Shown piece by piece: positions 1 to 8,560 of a stretch of DNA of 64,000 nt. Each line of letters begins with the position of its first letter. Positions within the stretch are counted from its first letter, which is position 1. The stretch is from positions 73,757,231 to 73,821,230 of the forward strand of contig NC_051070.1 of assembly GCF_004664715.2 (NCBI RefSeq). Reading direction: 5' to 3'. The DNA comes from Peromyscus leucopus (Eukaryota; Chordata; Mammalia; Rodentia; Cricetidae). The notes beneath the pieces are model-generated. The model saw nothing but the letters and a program-made list of their open reading frames with translations. It was not told the origin of the DNA and did no database searches. The position numbers and the translations under genes were made by a program.

Positions 1-257
1 TTAGCATACATTGCCTTACTGACAGCCAATGGCTTTAATCTATAAAATGCAATATGTTTACTTTGTGCTTATTCATTTATTTACTTATTTATCATTACTC
101 ATGTGGTTTTGATATAATTACTACAAAGTTAAAAATCTGAGACCCTCATTGTGGTCACTAGCACCTTTAACTTGGTATCAAAATAACAGAGCATGGAAGT
201 GTCTGTGAGGCAAGATGGAAAAACAGACAGATTCAAACCAAACACTTTTCAAATTAT
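1..257. other. Unassigned AT-rich sequence
   Basis: I recognise no gene and no repeat family in this stretch. It runs directly into the tail of a B2/B3-type SINE. Confidence 0.4.
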
Positions 258-486
258 TACTTTATTTTATATGTATGAGTGTTTGGGGTTTTTGTTTGTT
301 TGTTTGTTTGTTTGTTTGTTGCTTGCATTTCTGTGAACCCTGTGCATGCCTGGTGCCCGAGGAGGTCAGAAAAGGGCATTGGGGACAGGAGTTACAGACG
401 GATGTAAGCTGGCATGTGAGTACTGGGAATGTAACCGAGTCCTCTGTCAGTGCTCTTAACTGCTAGCTGAGCCATCTCTCCAGCTC
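258..486 (-). repeat. B2/B3-type SINE, reverse orientation
   Basis: The segment ends with 'gagccatctctccagc', the reverse complement of the B2/B3 tRNA-like head (GCTGGAGAGATGGCTC). It begins with the A/T-rich tail ('ttattttatatgtatgag'). A (TTTG)n run at 292-320 lies inside. The body ('gtgcatgcctggtgcccgaggaggtcag') resembles B3. A short open frame through it is incidental. Confidence 0.75.
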
Positions 487-1371
487 CTCAAATGAAACAT
501 TTTTAAAAATTGTAATAAACATGCAACCAAATACAAAACTACAGAGACTAAATTAGTTAGAGAGAGAAACTAAAAATATTCCTCAAGATGTGAAAAAAAA
601 AAAAAAAACTGAACAATCTTAACAAACTAAAAGGCTGTAAAGTCTAAAAGATCTCCGAATTGGGTTTTACTCTTCACATGCTTGGTGGATAGACGTGGTT
701 ATACCTCAACTCTTCATGATGGTTCTTCTGTCTGAATAAGGTTCAACACAGAGCCAAGAAAATCAACTTTGTAATGGCATTTACATTTAATAAAAGATCG
801 TTGGCTGGGCAAACAATGTGTTAAAAATTCACTTCATATTTGCATCTAGCTTTAATTTTAGCTAAATGCTTATATAGAAAAGGAACAAAAACTGAATTTC
901 AAACATGCCTTTCTCAGTTTGTGAACAGCCAGTTGATCAAGGGTCCCATCTCACACCTGACTAAAGGCAGCCATCTCCTCTCTACTGTCAAGGCCCCCTC
1001 ACATTCTCTGTTTCAAAAAGATTTTTTTTTTTTTTGGTCCTGATAAGTGAATATAGTGTTTCCTTCTATCGAGCCCATGAAGCTATTTATTCGTTATATT
1101 TTCCCCATAAAATTAAGGTCCACAGTACAGAATGAAGAAATCAGAGTGTATGGCAAATACTCTCTTCATACAGATTTTTTCCATTATGGTTAGCATCCTC
1201 AATGGAGATGTAATGCACTGCAGCTCCAGGGCACACTGGGTACATCCTTCATCTCCAGATGAAAACCCAGAACAAGGCATTGACTACAGCCATTCTCAGT
1301 TGTGGCCCTTGAACTGCATTTTTTATCTCAATTACCTCATTAGTGGCAGTAAGAGCTACAGTCATCCTGCT
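487..1371. other. Unassigned sequence
   Basis: No gene, RNA or repeat is recognisable. Small poly-A and poly-T runs (around 595-608 and 1021-1036) are the only local features. Confidence 0.35.
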
Positions 1372-1379
1372 TTATTTTT

Positions 1380-1459
<80 letters not shown>

Positions 1460-1520
1460 TCCTCCCTCCCTCCCTCCCTCCCTCCCTCCCTCCTTCCTTC
1501 CTTCCTTCCTTCCTTTCTTT
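1372..1520. repeat. Compound polypyrimidine microsatellite (TTTC)n-(CCTC)n-(CCTT)n
   Basis: About 145 bases of almost pure pyrimidine on the plus strand: TTTC units to about 1459, CCTC units to about 1490, then CCTT units. It abuts the poly-T (3') end of the reverse-oriented B1 that follows, the usual place for tail-derived microsatellites. Long open frames in several phases here are low-complexity artefacts. Confidence 0.95.
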
Positions 1521-1673
1521 TTTGTTTCTTCGAGACAGGATTTCTCTGGGTAGCTTTCTTGCCTGTCCTGAATCTCTCTCTGTAGACCAGGCTGGCCTCA
1601 AACTCACAGAGATCCACCTGGCTCTGCCTCCCAAGTGCTGGGATTAAAGGTGTGCGCTGCCACCACCTGGCTA
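1521..1673 (-). repeat. B1 SINE, reverse orientation
   Basis: Contains the reverse B1 signatures 'gagacaggatttctctgggtag', 'caggctggcctcaaactcac' and 'tgctgggattaaaggtgtg', ending near 'caccacctggc'. The poly-T end merges with the pyrimidine microsatellite. Confidence 0.93.
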
Positions 1674-2134
1674 TCAATCTGTTTTCTTATAGAATTCAGG
1701 ACCACTAGCCCAGGGATGTTACCACCCACCATGGGCTGGACCCTCCTATTGGAGAAATTATTTTGGCCACTCCACGTAGTTAAAAGGATATTTATTTAAT
1801 GGCGTAACTCACAAATTAAGTAATGGGTAGGTCGCAGGGTCTGGGGAAGGTGTAATGCAGTCCAGCGGTGTTCTCCGGAGCTCTGCACAGTCAATCTGCA
1901 CCGGTCAGCGTTCCGGCACCCAGAGAGCGCCCAGAGCGAGCGCTGGCCCATCCAGCTCTCGGGTCCCCAGGCGCCTCCCCTCGCCCCGCCTCGTAGGCGT
2001 GACAGTTGCCAGAGTCTCAATGGGGGTTGGAACTTCCAGAACCAAGCTGGAATGGCTACCCACTACACCCTCCCTGGTTGATCACTAACTAAGAAAATGC
2101 CTTACAGCTAGGTCTTATGGAGGCATTTCCTCAA
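1674..2134 (-). repeat. Old rodent dispersed repeat, left part, split by a solo LTR
   Basis: Read on the minus strand this matches a common rodent dispersed repeat that starts with 'gtcaacttgacacaagctag' and contains 'gagggcccagcccatggtggg'. Its pieces are 1674-1740 and 2074-2134; the rest of its 5' side is at 7050-7083. The solo LTR at 1747-2067 sits between the first two pieces, and the chimeric L1 insert separates the second and third. I am unsure of the family name (MaLR-like). Confidence 0.6.
1747..2067 (-). mobile_element. Solo LTR, 321 bp, with 6-bp target duplication
   Basis: On the minus strand it starts with TGTAGTGGGTAGCC. It is GC-rich in the middle and carries an AATAAA-type region ('gccattaaataaat') before 'ctacgtggagtggcc'. 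Flanks at 1741-1746 and 2068-2073 are both CCCTCC on the plus strand, a perfect 6-bp duplication typical of class II (ERVK-type) elements. The 3' terminus reads ...CAATA rather than CA, presumably mutated. No internal retroviral genes are present. I recall this LTR from cricetid genomes but cannot name it with certainty. Confidence 0.78.
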
Positions 2135-2151
2135 CTAAGGCTCCTTCTTTT
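2135..2151. repeat. Left target-site duplication of the chimeric L1 insert
   Basis: CTAAGGCTCCTTCTTTT here is repeated at 7033-7049. The two copies flank one 4.9-kb insert, and both lie inside the same older dispersed repeat. This shows one integration event at a single site. Confidence 0.9.
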
Positions 2152-2175
2152 TTTTTTTTTTTCCATCACAGGCAA

Positions 2176-2181
2176 TTTATT
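2176..2181 (-). terminator. Polyadenylation signal AATAAA
   Basis: AATAAA on the minus strand lies about 14 bases upstream of the poly-A tail at the 3' end of the chimeric insert. The spacing fits a used cellular polyadenylation site, not an L1 end. Confidence 0.85.
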
Positions 2182-4106
2182 TTGTTCTATTCATTCACAG
2201 TTAATACAGAAAATACTTGGAAACATTTCCATATAATGTTTGACACAGAAATCATCAAATAGAAGTATACAATGTTGACAGGAGGCTGTACATTTATAAT
2301 TTATAACCCCAAATGTATTTATAAATTAGAAATGGAAAGATCTACAAATGAAATTATGAAGGTTCACCAAAGTCATTTAATCTGTCAGTTTCTCATTCAT
2401 TTTTATGTCTTAATAATATTCTATTGTATGAATAAACCACATTTTATATCTCTCCAGTATTTGATAGCTATTTGAGTTGTTTTAACTTTTTTACTATTAG
2501 CAACACACTGCTGTAAACCTTCATGTACATGTTTCATAGGTGCACATTTTCAGTAGTTTGAGGATATATTCCTAAGGGTAGAATTGTTGAGTAACAGAGT
2601 AACAATGTTTTGCATTTTGACCAACCACCAAACTGTTTTTCCAAAGTGGCACACCATTTTACAATCTCACCAAATCCTTGTTTTTAAGGCTCTGATTTTT
2701 GTACAAAAGCATTCAATCATTCTGTCAGACCAAACCAGGAAAAGTAAGCTATAGTTCAGAGCTGTTCTATTCCATTTACTATGCAAAGCCATTTTTGGCG
2801 TTTGCAACTCTCAGCCCTTATGAGTATTCTGGCAGTGTTCACCTTTTCCTCCACCACTTTTTTTTTTCTGGTTTATTTCTATCTATTACAAATGTATAAA
2901 AAAATCCTCCATCAACGCTGCTGATAGCAGCAGAACCTTGAAAAATATACCTTTGGTTTGCCTCAGAAAAGGAACACATATTGCACTGTAAAGTTTATAA
3001 AATTGGCGCAAAACATTGTGATTATGTTACAATACCAGTTTTAAGAGTTCAGTGACTAATGGGGAGCCGATGGGATACATGCAGAACTGTGAAAGCGATC
3101 TCACTTAGCCAGCTGTACACGTAGACTGTAAATCTACATTCAGATCATTTCTGAACTAAGACTATCATCTCAGTTTATCTGTTGAGGTCAACCAGGAAAC
3201 CCTAGAATATACCTTGATTTTTGCAAAAAAACAAAATAGGGGGAGGGGTTTCTTCAGCATTTCAGTTCACGAGTAACAGTATCCTAACAGGCAAAGTGTT
3301 CTCTCACTGTCAACATAGAATGAACTGCTGCTGGAGGTCAACTTGGGCTTTAATTTGCATTAGCACTTACATGCATAGTAGTCCAAGTTGTTGATCTCAT
3401 GACTTTAAAAAGTAACTCTAAAAAAGTAAAATGGCCCTTCTTGGAAGACTAAAGAAAGACATCCAGCCACAGTTGTAAAAAGTCTCATCAAAACAATATA
3501 CCCTTTTATGAATTACGCCTCAATTAAAAAAAAAAAAAAAAAAAGTAGCCCCAAATAAGAAGCAGCTCTGAAAAAGAAAATATAACTTAAGATATTTGAA
3601 AAAAACAAGGTGAATACAGGTTCAAAAATAATTAAGATACATTTTCTTAAGGCTACCTAGAATTAGGCTTTAAAGAATTCTACCATTTCAAGTTTACCAC
3701 TGGTTACTAGATACCTATTTACAAACAAGATGTTCACTTTTTTTTGTTCCTTTATCAAGAGAAAAATCTACCTTCAGACTATGAGGGTAGTGATGGGGAG
3801 GGACTAGAAAACAAGATTCAAACAATCCCATGCAAATATCACATTTTTCAAATGGAAGAACTCCAAACTGCACTAGAAGTTCCAATCACTAAGACACTTT
3901 CCATTGAAATGATTTAAGTACAACTACATGGCACCAAGGTTTAGGCCAAATATAGGCCTGACAACCAAGTCCTTGTTTTCTGGAAGAAAGGCCTCAAAAG
4001 TCCCACTTAATTCCACATAACAATACTTCAAAGATCAATTAGGTTTTCCTTTCCTTAATATTTTTGTTTTTGACTTCTAATCTTAAAGACTAGATTAAAA
4101 CTTAGC

Positions 4107-4226
4107 TCATTTCCCAGAAGGCATTGCTTCCCTTTGCTCTATGAAAGAGTCCACCAAGACCTCTTCCTCAAAACCATCTAGCCCCCAGCTTCCAGCCTGT
4201 GCTTGTGATACATCTTTCTCAACATC
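4107..4226 (-). other. Host-derived terminal coding exon (putative) in the chimera
   Basis: On the minus strand a splice acceptor with a pyrimidine tract ('cattaccttttcag') precedes GATGTTGAGAAAGATG. With the upstream 33-bp block the frame gives ...SADQA-DVEKDVSQAQ... and ends in ...EAMPSGK and TGA, an acidic protein tail. Other phases close sooner. The intron is still present, so the copied RNA was unspliced here. I cannot name the protein; a protein search with this tail would identify the donor gene. Confidence 0.45.
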
Positions 4227-4329
4227 CTGAAAAGGTAATGTAGGTAAAATATGCTCATAAACATTAAAGCTAGTTGTTAGAAAGACGTAACTAGCTTTAT
4301 AATTTAAGTTTTAAAACATAAATACTTAC

Positions 4330-4362
4330 AGCTTGATCTGCACTGACAATGATTGCCGAAGC
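4330..4362 (-). other. 33-bp exon-like block with retained introns (putative)
   Basis: On the minus strand the block is preceded by 'gaattctag' and followed by GTAAGT, a consensus donor. Its length is a multiple of three, and it joins in frame to the next exon-like block at 4226 (reads ASAIIVSADQA). Confidence 0.45.
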
Positions 4363-4601
4363 CTAGAATTCAACATTTACAAATTCTCATTCACACACAC
4401 AAAACACACTATTATCACACAACTTGTGTCTTGAGAGAATCTTCTGCTTTTTAAATCTTTGGCCTCCCAGTCAATCCCAAGTTCAACCAACTTTAACTAA
4501 AACTTCACTCAGAATTTCACCAAGCTTTTCACCCACACATTAATGCTTGTCGTATCCTTTATCAACTGTCAAAATCTGAAGCCTGCTCAGAGATCGCCAG
4601 G

Positions 4602-4700
4602 TATAGGTGAGTTGAGACTATTGATATTGATGGATATTAATGACCAGTGATTGTTAATTCCTGTTATTTTTTGTGGTTGTGTTGTGTTGTCCTTCTGTGG
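4602..4700 (-). pseudogene. L1 ORF2, first codons only
   Basis: After ORF1 and a short spacer, the minus strand reads ITGINNHWSLISININSLNS, the conserved N-terminus of L1 ORF2p (start of the endonuclease domain). The L1 match stops at about 4602, after 'CAACTCACCTATA', and host-like sequence follows. No endonuclease active site, reverse transcriptase or zinc-knuckle part is present, so this copy cannot mobilise itself. Confidence 0.88.
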
Positions 4701-4717
4701 TGTATGTTGGTGTGGGA

Positions 4718-5953
4718 TTATCTATTGCTTGATTTTTCATGGATGTGTTTAGCTTCTTTGGGTTTAATTTTCCCTTCTAGTGCTTTCTGTAGGGCTGGGT
4801 TTGTAGACAGGTATTGATTAAATCTGGTTTTATCCTGGAATATTTTGTTTACTCCGCCTATGGTGATTAAGAGTTTTGCTGGGTATAATAATCTGGGTTG
4901 GCATCCATGGTCTCTTAGTGTCTGCATGAGATTTGTCCATGATCTTCTAGCTTTTATAGTCTCTATTGAGTAGTCTGGTGTTATTCTGATGGGTTTACCT
5001 TTATATGTTACTTGGTCTTTTTCCTTTGCGGCTCTTAATATTTTTTCTTTGTTCTGTGTGTTTAGTGTTTTGATTATTATGTGGCGAGGGGACTTTTTTT
5101 TTGGATCCAGCCAATTCGGTGTTCTGTAAGCTTCTTGTATCTTCATAGGTATTTCTTTCTTTAGGTTAGGAAAGTTTTCTTCTATGATTTTGTTGAATAT
5201 ATTTTCTGTGCCTTTGAGTTGGTATTCTTCTCCTTCTTCTACCCCTATTATTCTTAGGTTTGGTCTTTTCATGGTGTCCCAAATTTCCTGGACATTTTGT
5301 ATTACGACATTTTTGTCTTTAGTGTTTTCTTTGACTGACGAATCTATTTTCTCTATCGTGTCTTCAGTGTCAGAGATTCTCTGTTCCATCTCTTGCAATC
5401 GGTTGGTTATGCTTGTTTCTGTAGTTCCTGTTCGTTTAGTCAGGATTTCTGTTTTCAGCATTCCCTCAGCATGTGTTTTCTTTATTATCTCAAATTCATT
5501 TTTCAGATCTTGGAATGTTTCTTTCATCTGTTTAATTGCTTTTTCTTGGCTTGATTTGATTTCTTCCCATTTTTTGTTCATTTTTTCTTCCATTTCTTTA
5601 AGGGAGTTTTTTATTTCCCCTTTAATGGAGTTTTTCATTTCCTCTTTAAGGGAAGTTTTTATTTCCTCTTTAAGAGAGTTTTTCATTTCCTCTTTAAGGA
5701 AAGTTTTTATTTCCTCTTTAAGGTAGTTTTTCATTTCCTCTTTAAGGAAAGTTTTTATTTCCTCATTGAGGGAATGTTTTATTTCTTCTTTAAGGGCCTC
5801 TATCATCTTCTTAAAGTCACTTTTAGGGTTGATTTCTTCTGTTTCTTCTGTCATGGTATGTTTAGGTCTTGCAGGTGTAGAATCACTAGGTTCTGATGTT
5901 GCCATATAGGTCTTTATGTTGTTGCCTGTATTTTTGCTCTGGCGTCTACTCAT
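4718..5953 (-). CDS. L1 ORF1 protein (ORF1p), intact, 411 aa
   Basis: L1 ORF1p is the RNA-binding, nucleic-acid chaperone protein of the L1 ribonucleoprotein; it forms trimers through a coiled coil. The frame is open from ATG to stop. Order: N-terminal region (1-54), coiled coil (about 55-228) beginning with eight 8-residue repeats (residues 55-118, type KEEIKxxL/KEEMKNxL), RRM domain (about 230-325, starting at PNLRIIGVEEG) and C-terminal domain (about 326-392, including ARRSW and the RLLYPAKL core). At 411 residues it is longer than the usual mouse (about 360-370) or human (338) protein; much of the excess lies in the octad repeats. The start is the first Met after the GC-rich 5'UTR. ORF2 is missing downstream, so any function would be in trans. 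Confidence 0.95.
   Translation of the reverse strand: MSRRQSKNTGNNIKTYMATSEPSDSTPARPKHTMTEETEEINPKSDFKKMIEALKEEIKHSLNEEIKTFLKEEMKNYLKEEIKTFLKEEMKNSLKEEIKTSLKEEMKNSIKGEIKNSLKEMEEKMNKKWEEIKSSQEKAIKQMKETFQDLKNEFEIIKKTHAEGMLKTEILTKRTGTTETSITNRLQEMEQRISDTEDTIEKIDSSVKENTKDKNVVIQNVQEIWDTMKRPNLRIIGVEEGEEYQLKGTENIFNKIIEENFPNLKKEIPMKIQEAYRTPNWLDPKKKSPRHIIIKTLNTQNKEKILRAAKEKDQVTYKGKPIRITPDYSIETIKARRSWTNLMQTLRDHGCQPRLLYPAKLLITIGGVNKIFQDKTRFNQYLSTNPALQKALEGKIKPKEAKHIHEKSSNR
5600..5791 (-). repeat. 24-bp tandem repeat in ORF1 (eight octads)
   Basis: Eight units of 24 bp, each encoding 8 residues (KEEIKHSL, NEEIKTFL, KEEMKNYL, KEEIKTFL, KEEMKNSL, KEEIKTSL, KEEMKNSI, KGEIKNSL). I- and M-type units partly alternate, suggesting spread as 48-bp pairs. 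They lie in the part of rodent ORF1 known for length variation. Confidence 0.93.
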
Positions 5954-7032
5954 CTTTTCCTCTGTGCGGTGCAGGTGGTGTCTGTGTCTGAGAGTGCCTC
6001 TCTTGTTCTAATTTTTAGTCTTGGTTTAGTAGAGGTTCTTGGTTAAATTGGTGCTATTGGGCTGTTTCTTCAGGGACAGCTGATTTCAGTCGGTGAATTA
6101 TATACTTATGATTCTGGTGATCTGGTTTAGTGGCTGGGTAGCGCCTTCTTCTGTGTTCCCAGGTCACGTTTTGTTCATTTATCAACTCCTCAGCTGATCT
6201 CGTTTCTTCAGACTTCAAACTGTAGGCATCTGAATCCTCTCCCAGATGGGTTTCAGCTGAGCAGGGTAGTCTCACCAACACCTCCAAGTTGTTGGGTTTC
6301 ACAGGATCCGCAGTTGGGCCCTGGGTTGTCCCCAGACAGAATGCCCAGACTCGCCCTGGTTCCGACCCACAGAGATATTCTCTTCCCCAGGTGTTGGGGC
6401 CAGGGGCGTCCCCGCTCCAAGCTGCGTCCGCCCCTCTCCGTCCCTGGGCCTGTCCACCTCTGTGGCCCGCCACCACAGGCCCACCTGCGTCCACTTGTCT
6501 CTGCTGCCGGGCCTGTATGTCCCTGTCAACTGCCGCTGGGTCTGTCTACCTCTGCGGGCCGCCAACGGGCCTGTATGTCTCTGCCGGCTGCCGCGGCAGG
6601 CCTACCTACCCCTGCCCGTCACTGCTGTCGGGCCCATCCACCTCTGCGGGCTGCCACCGGGCCTGTATGTCTCTGCCAGCTGCCGCTGGGCCTGTACGTC
6701 CCTGTCGGCCGCTGCCACAGGGCCCGTCCACCTCCACGGGTCCCCGACCTGCGTCCACCCGTCTCCGCCACGTGGCCTGTCTACCTCTGTGGGTCGCCAC
6801 CGGGCCTGAATGTCTCTGTCGGCCTCTGCCGCAGGTCCTGCCACCTCCGTCTGCTTATCTCTACCACAGGGCCTGTCCACCTCTGTGGGCCGCCGCTGGG
6901 CTTGAATGTCTCCGCCAGCTGCTGCCGAGCCTAAATGTCCCTGTTGGCCGCTGCCACCGGGCCCATCCACCTCCGTGGGCCGCCGCCACAGGCCTACCTG
7001 CGTCTGTTTGTCTCCGCCATCTTGAATCGACC
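5954..7032 (-). promoter_or_regulatory. L1 5'UTR / internal promoter
   Basis: About 1.08 kb between the insert 5' end and ORF1. The first 600 bp (6430-7032) are GC- and CpG-rich and built from degenerate units of roughly 30 bp (plus-strand theme GGGCCTGTCCACCTCTGTGGGC and variants). On the minus strand the extreme 5' end reads TCGATTCAAGATGGCGGAG, which contains CAAGATGGCGG, a YY1-type site like the one that places L1 transcription starts. Long open frames on both strands here reflect the GC-rich repeat, not genes. Confidence 0.8.
7008..7018 (-). promoter_or_regulatory. YY1-like motif near the L1 start
   Basis: CAAGATGGCGG on the minus strand, within about 25 bases of the first base of the insert. 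A YY1 site at this position is known to set the start of L1 transcription in primates. Its presence suggests the L1 5' end is close to complete. Confidence 0.6.
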
Positions 7033-7083
7033 CTAAGGCTCCTTCTTTTCTGATGACTCTAGCTTGTGTCAAGTTGACACACA
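7033..7083 (-). repeat. Right target duplication and right part of the split dispersed repeat
   Basis: CTAAGGCTCCTTCTTTT (7033-7049) repeats 2135-2151. It is followed by 'ctctagcttgtgtcaagttg', the start of the dispersed repeat (read on minus) whose other half lies at 2074-2134. Removing 2152-7049 restores a continuous repeat. Confidence 0.85.
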
Positions 7084-7111
7084 AAGCCAGCCAGTACAGA
7101 CCCTGTCTCCA

Positions 7112-7129
7112 AAAAAGAGATGATAGATG

Positions 7130-7171
<42 letters not shown>

Positions 7172-7200
7172 CAGATAGATAGACAGATAGACAGATAGAA
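7112..7200. repeat. (GATA)n microsatellite
   Basis: Near-perfect GATA/GACA units over about 85 bases. Confidence 0.97.
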
Positions 7201-8011
7201 TAATTTGAATTTTGGAATAAGGAAATGTGACTATTGAATATCTTCCACTGGAGTGTTGCATTTTTTTAGCACTACCTAGTTCCTTTAGGCTTCTGAATAT
7301 TTCATCATTTACAAACTATTCCACAGTTCTTTCCACTGTAGATGGCTGATGGCAACACAGATCATTCTCTAATTTAAAATTTAGTGGTTAGATGACCCTT
7401 GCCCTTTGAAAAGAGTTAACTTTACATCCTTCATTCACATCAGTAGCTCCTCACTCCAGATAAATCCATAGTTCTTTGATGTCTGCACTGAGGCAGTGGT
7501 AGCCCCTGGTTCCTTCACGAATTAATGAATTAGAGAAAATCTTTGACATATGACAGCCATGATTATATCTTCTCTTAAAATATATCTTTTAGTAATATTA
7601 ATTACTGACAGGCCCTCAAAAATTCATTCAACCATGGAAATCCCAAAGCTTCCATCCTGTAGGGAGGTGCAATGCCCTATCAGTCTTGTGATAAAGGGAT
7701 CCATGTGGTGGTGTCCCCTAAGCATTCAGGTATTTGCACATCAAACCTACTACACTGAGAAGTTCCTGTAATTGTTGTGGATACTTACTGCCAAGAATTC
7801 ATAAATAAATAAATTAATTAATTAATTAAAAAAAAACACTACCTTGTTTCAAACAGTTGCTACCTTCACTCATGGGCCACTTGAAAATTCAAGTACTCTT
7901 AATTCAAAATGATTTTCAGTCTTGTAGAGAAACTCAGATGTAAAAGGTGTTAAGTCAAAGTCTCCACAATGGTTAGCATACCTTCATTTTCATTTCTTTC
8001 CCTGATTCTTA
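7201..8011. other. Unassigned sequence
   Basis: No gene or repeat recognised except a short AAAT/AATT run at 7799-7836. Confidence 0.35.
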
Positions 8012-8027
8012 ATAATCCATATGTCCA

Positions 8028-8186
8028 ACTGGGCATTGGTGGCTCACGCCTTTAATCCCAGCACTCGGGAGGCAGAGGCAGGCAGATCTCTGTGAGTTCG
8101 AGGCCAGCCTGGTCTCCAAAGTGAGTTCTAGGAAAGGCGCAAAGCTACACAGAGAAACCATGTCTCCAAGAAAAAATAATAATAAT
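8028..8186 (+). repeat. B1 SINE with target duplication
   Basis: Full B1 from 'ctgggcattggtggctcacg' to 'acagagaaaccatgtctcc' with an A/AAT tail. Flanks 'aatccatatgtcca' and 'aattcatatgtcca' are a near-perfect target duplication. The 'aaaggcgcaaagctacac' variant suits a cricetid B1. Confidence 0.95.
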
Positions 8187-8229
8187 AATTCATATGTCCA
8201 TAAGTGACTGTAGACAATCTTCATATGAA

Positions 8230-8560
8230 CCGAATTGGAAGGTCAATTACTTAATTGCTCTTATTTCTATTGTAGAAGTGAAGTGCAGGCCTGGGGGGTA
8301 GGCTGATTGGGTGAAAGGTCTGCTGGGCAGTCTTAAATAGTTGTCTCTCTCTTCCTGTTACCTGCCTTTCCACATGTAGAGCTCTCTCCTCTGCCTCCAG
8401 TACCATGTCTGCCTGTGCACAGCCATGCTTCATGCTGTGAAGACAATAAAATAAACCTCTGAACTTGTAAGCCAGCCTCAATTGAGTGTTTTCCTTTATA
8501 AGAATTGCCATGGTCATGGTGTCTCTTCACAGCCATAGAAACTCTAAGACATCCTGTCTC
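8230..8560 (+). repeat. Old rodent dispersed repeat (3' part)
   Basis: Ends with 'aagccagcctcaattgagtg ... cttcacagccatagaaac', the typical 3' end of a rodent repeat of the same general group as 1674-2134. The family name is uncertain. Confidence 0.5.

Larger units (their letters stand above)
2163..4601 (-). other. Host-derived 3' part of the chimera (exons, retained intron, 3'UTR)
   Basis: Non-L1 sequence on the minus strand. It holds a 33-bp exon-like block (4330-4362) bounded by AG and GTAAGT, a short intron, then an exon starting at 4226 after a 'ccttttcag' acceptor. In one phase the two blocks read through into a frame that ends at a TGA near 4107-4109, followed by about 1.9 kb resembling a 3'UTR. 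Antisense signatures of an old L1M 3' end lie at about 2380-2690. The sequence closes with AATAAA about 14 bases before the poly-A. I do not recognise the source gene. Confidence 0.7.
2152..7032 (-). mobile_element. Chimeric retrotransposed insert: L1 5' half joined to a host 3' transcript
   Basis: Read on the minus strand: an L1 5'UTR (7032 to 5954), an intact ORF1 (5953 to 4718), the inter-ORF spacer and the first codons of ORF2 (to about 4602). Then comes about 2.45 kb of non-L1 sequence ending in AATAAA (2176-2181) and a poly-A tail (seen as T at 2148-2162). A 17-bp target duplication brackets the whole unit, so both halves arrived together. L1 copies are normally 5'-truncated and keep their own 3' end; here the opposite is seen. 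Likely routes are read-through from a broken L1 into a downstream gene, or template switching during reverse transcription. Confidence 0.85.

Noticed and set aside
1132..1647. 171-aa open frame and others around it on both strands
   Set aside because: They translate the TTTC/CCTC/CCTT microsatellite and the adjacent reverse B1; low-complexity artefacts.
5184..5726. 180-aa plus-strand frame
   Set aside because: Antisense shadow of L1 ORF1, repetitive because of the octad repeats.
6430..7032. Possible CRISPR-like array
   Set aside because: Units are degenerate and contiguous with no constant repeat and unique spacer; it is an L1 promoter in a mammalian genome.
6289..7053. 254-aa plus-strand frame and 219-aa minus-strand frame
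   Set aside because: They cross the GC-rich, short-unit L1 5'UTR and, for the latter, the GATA microsatellite; repeats without stop codons, not a protein family.
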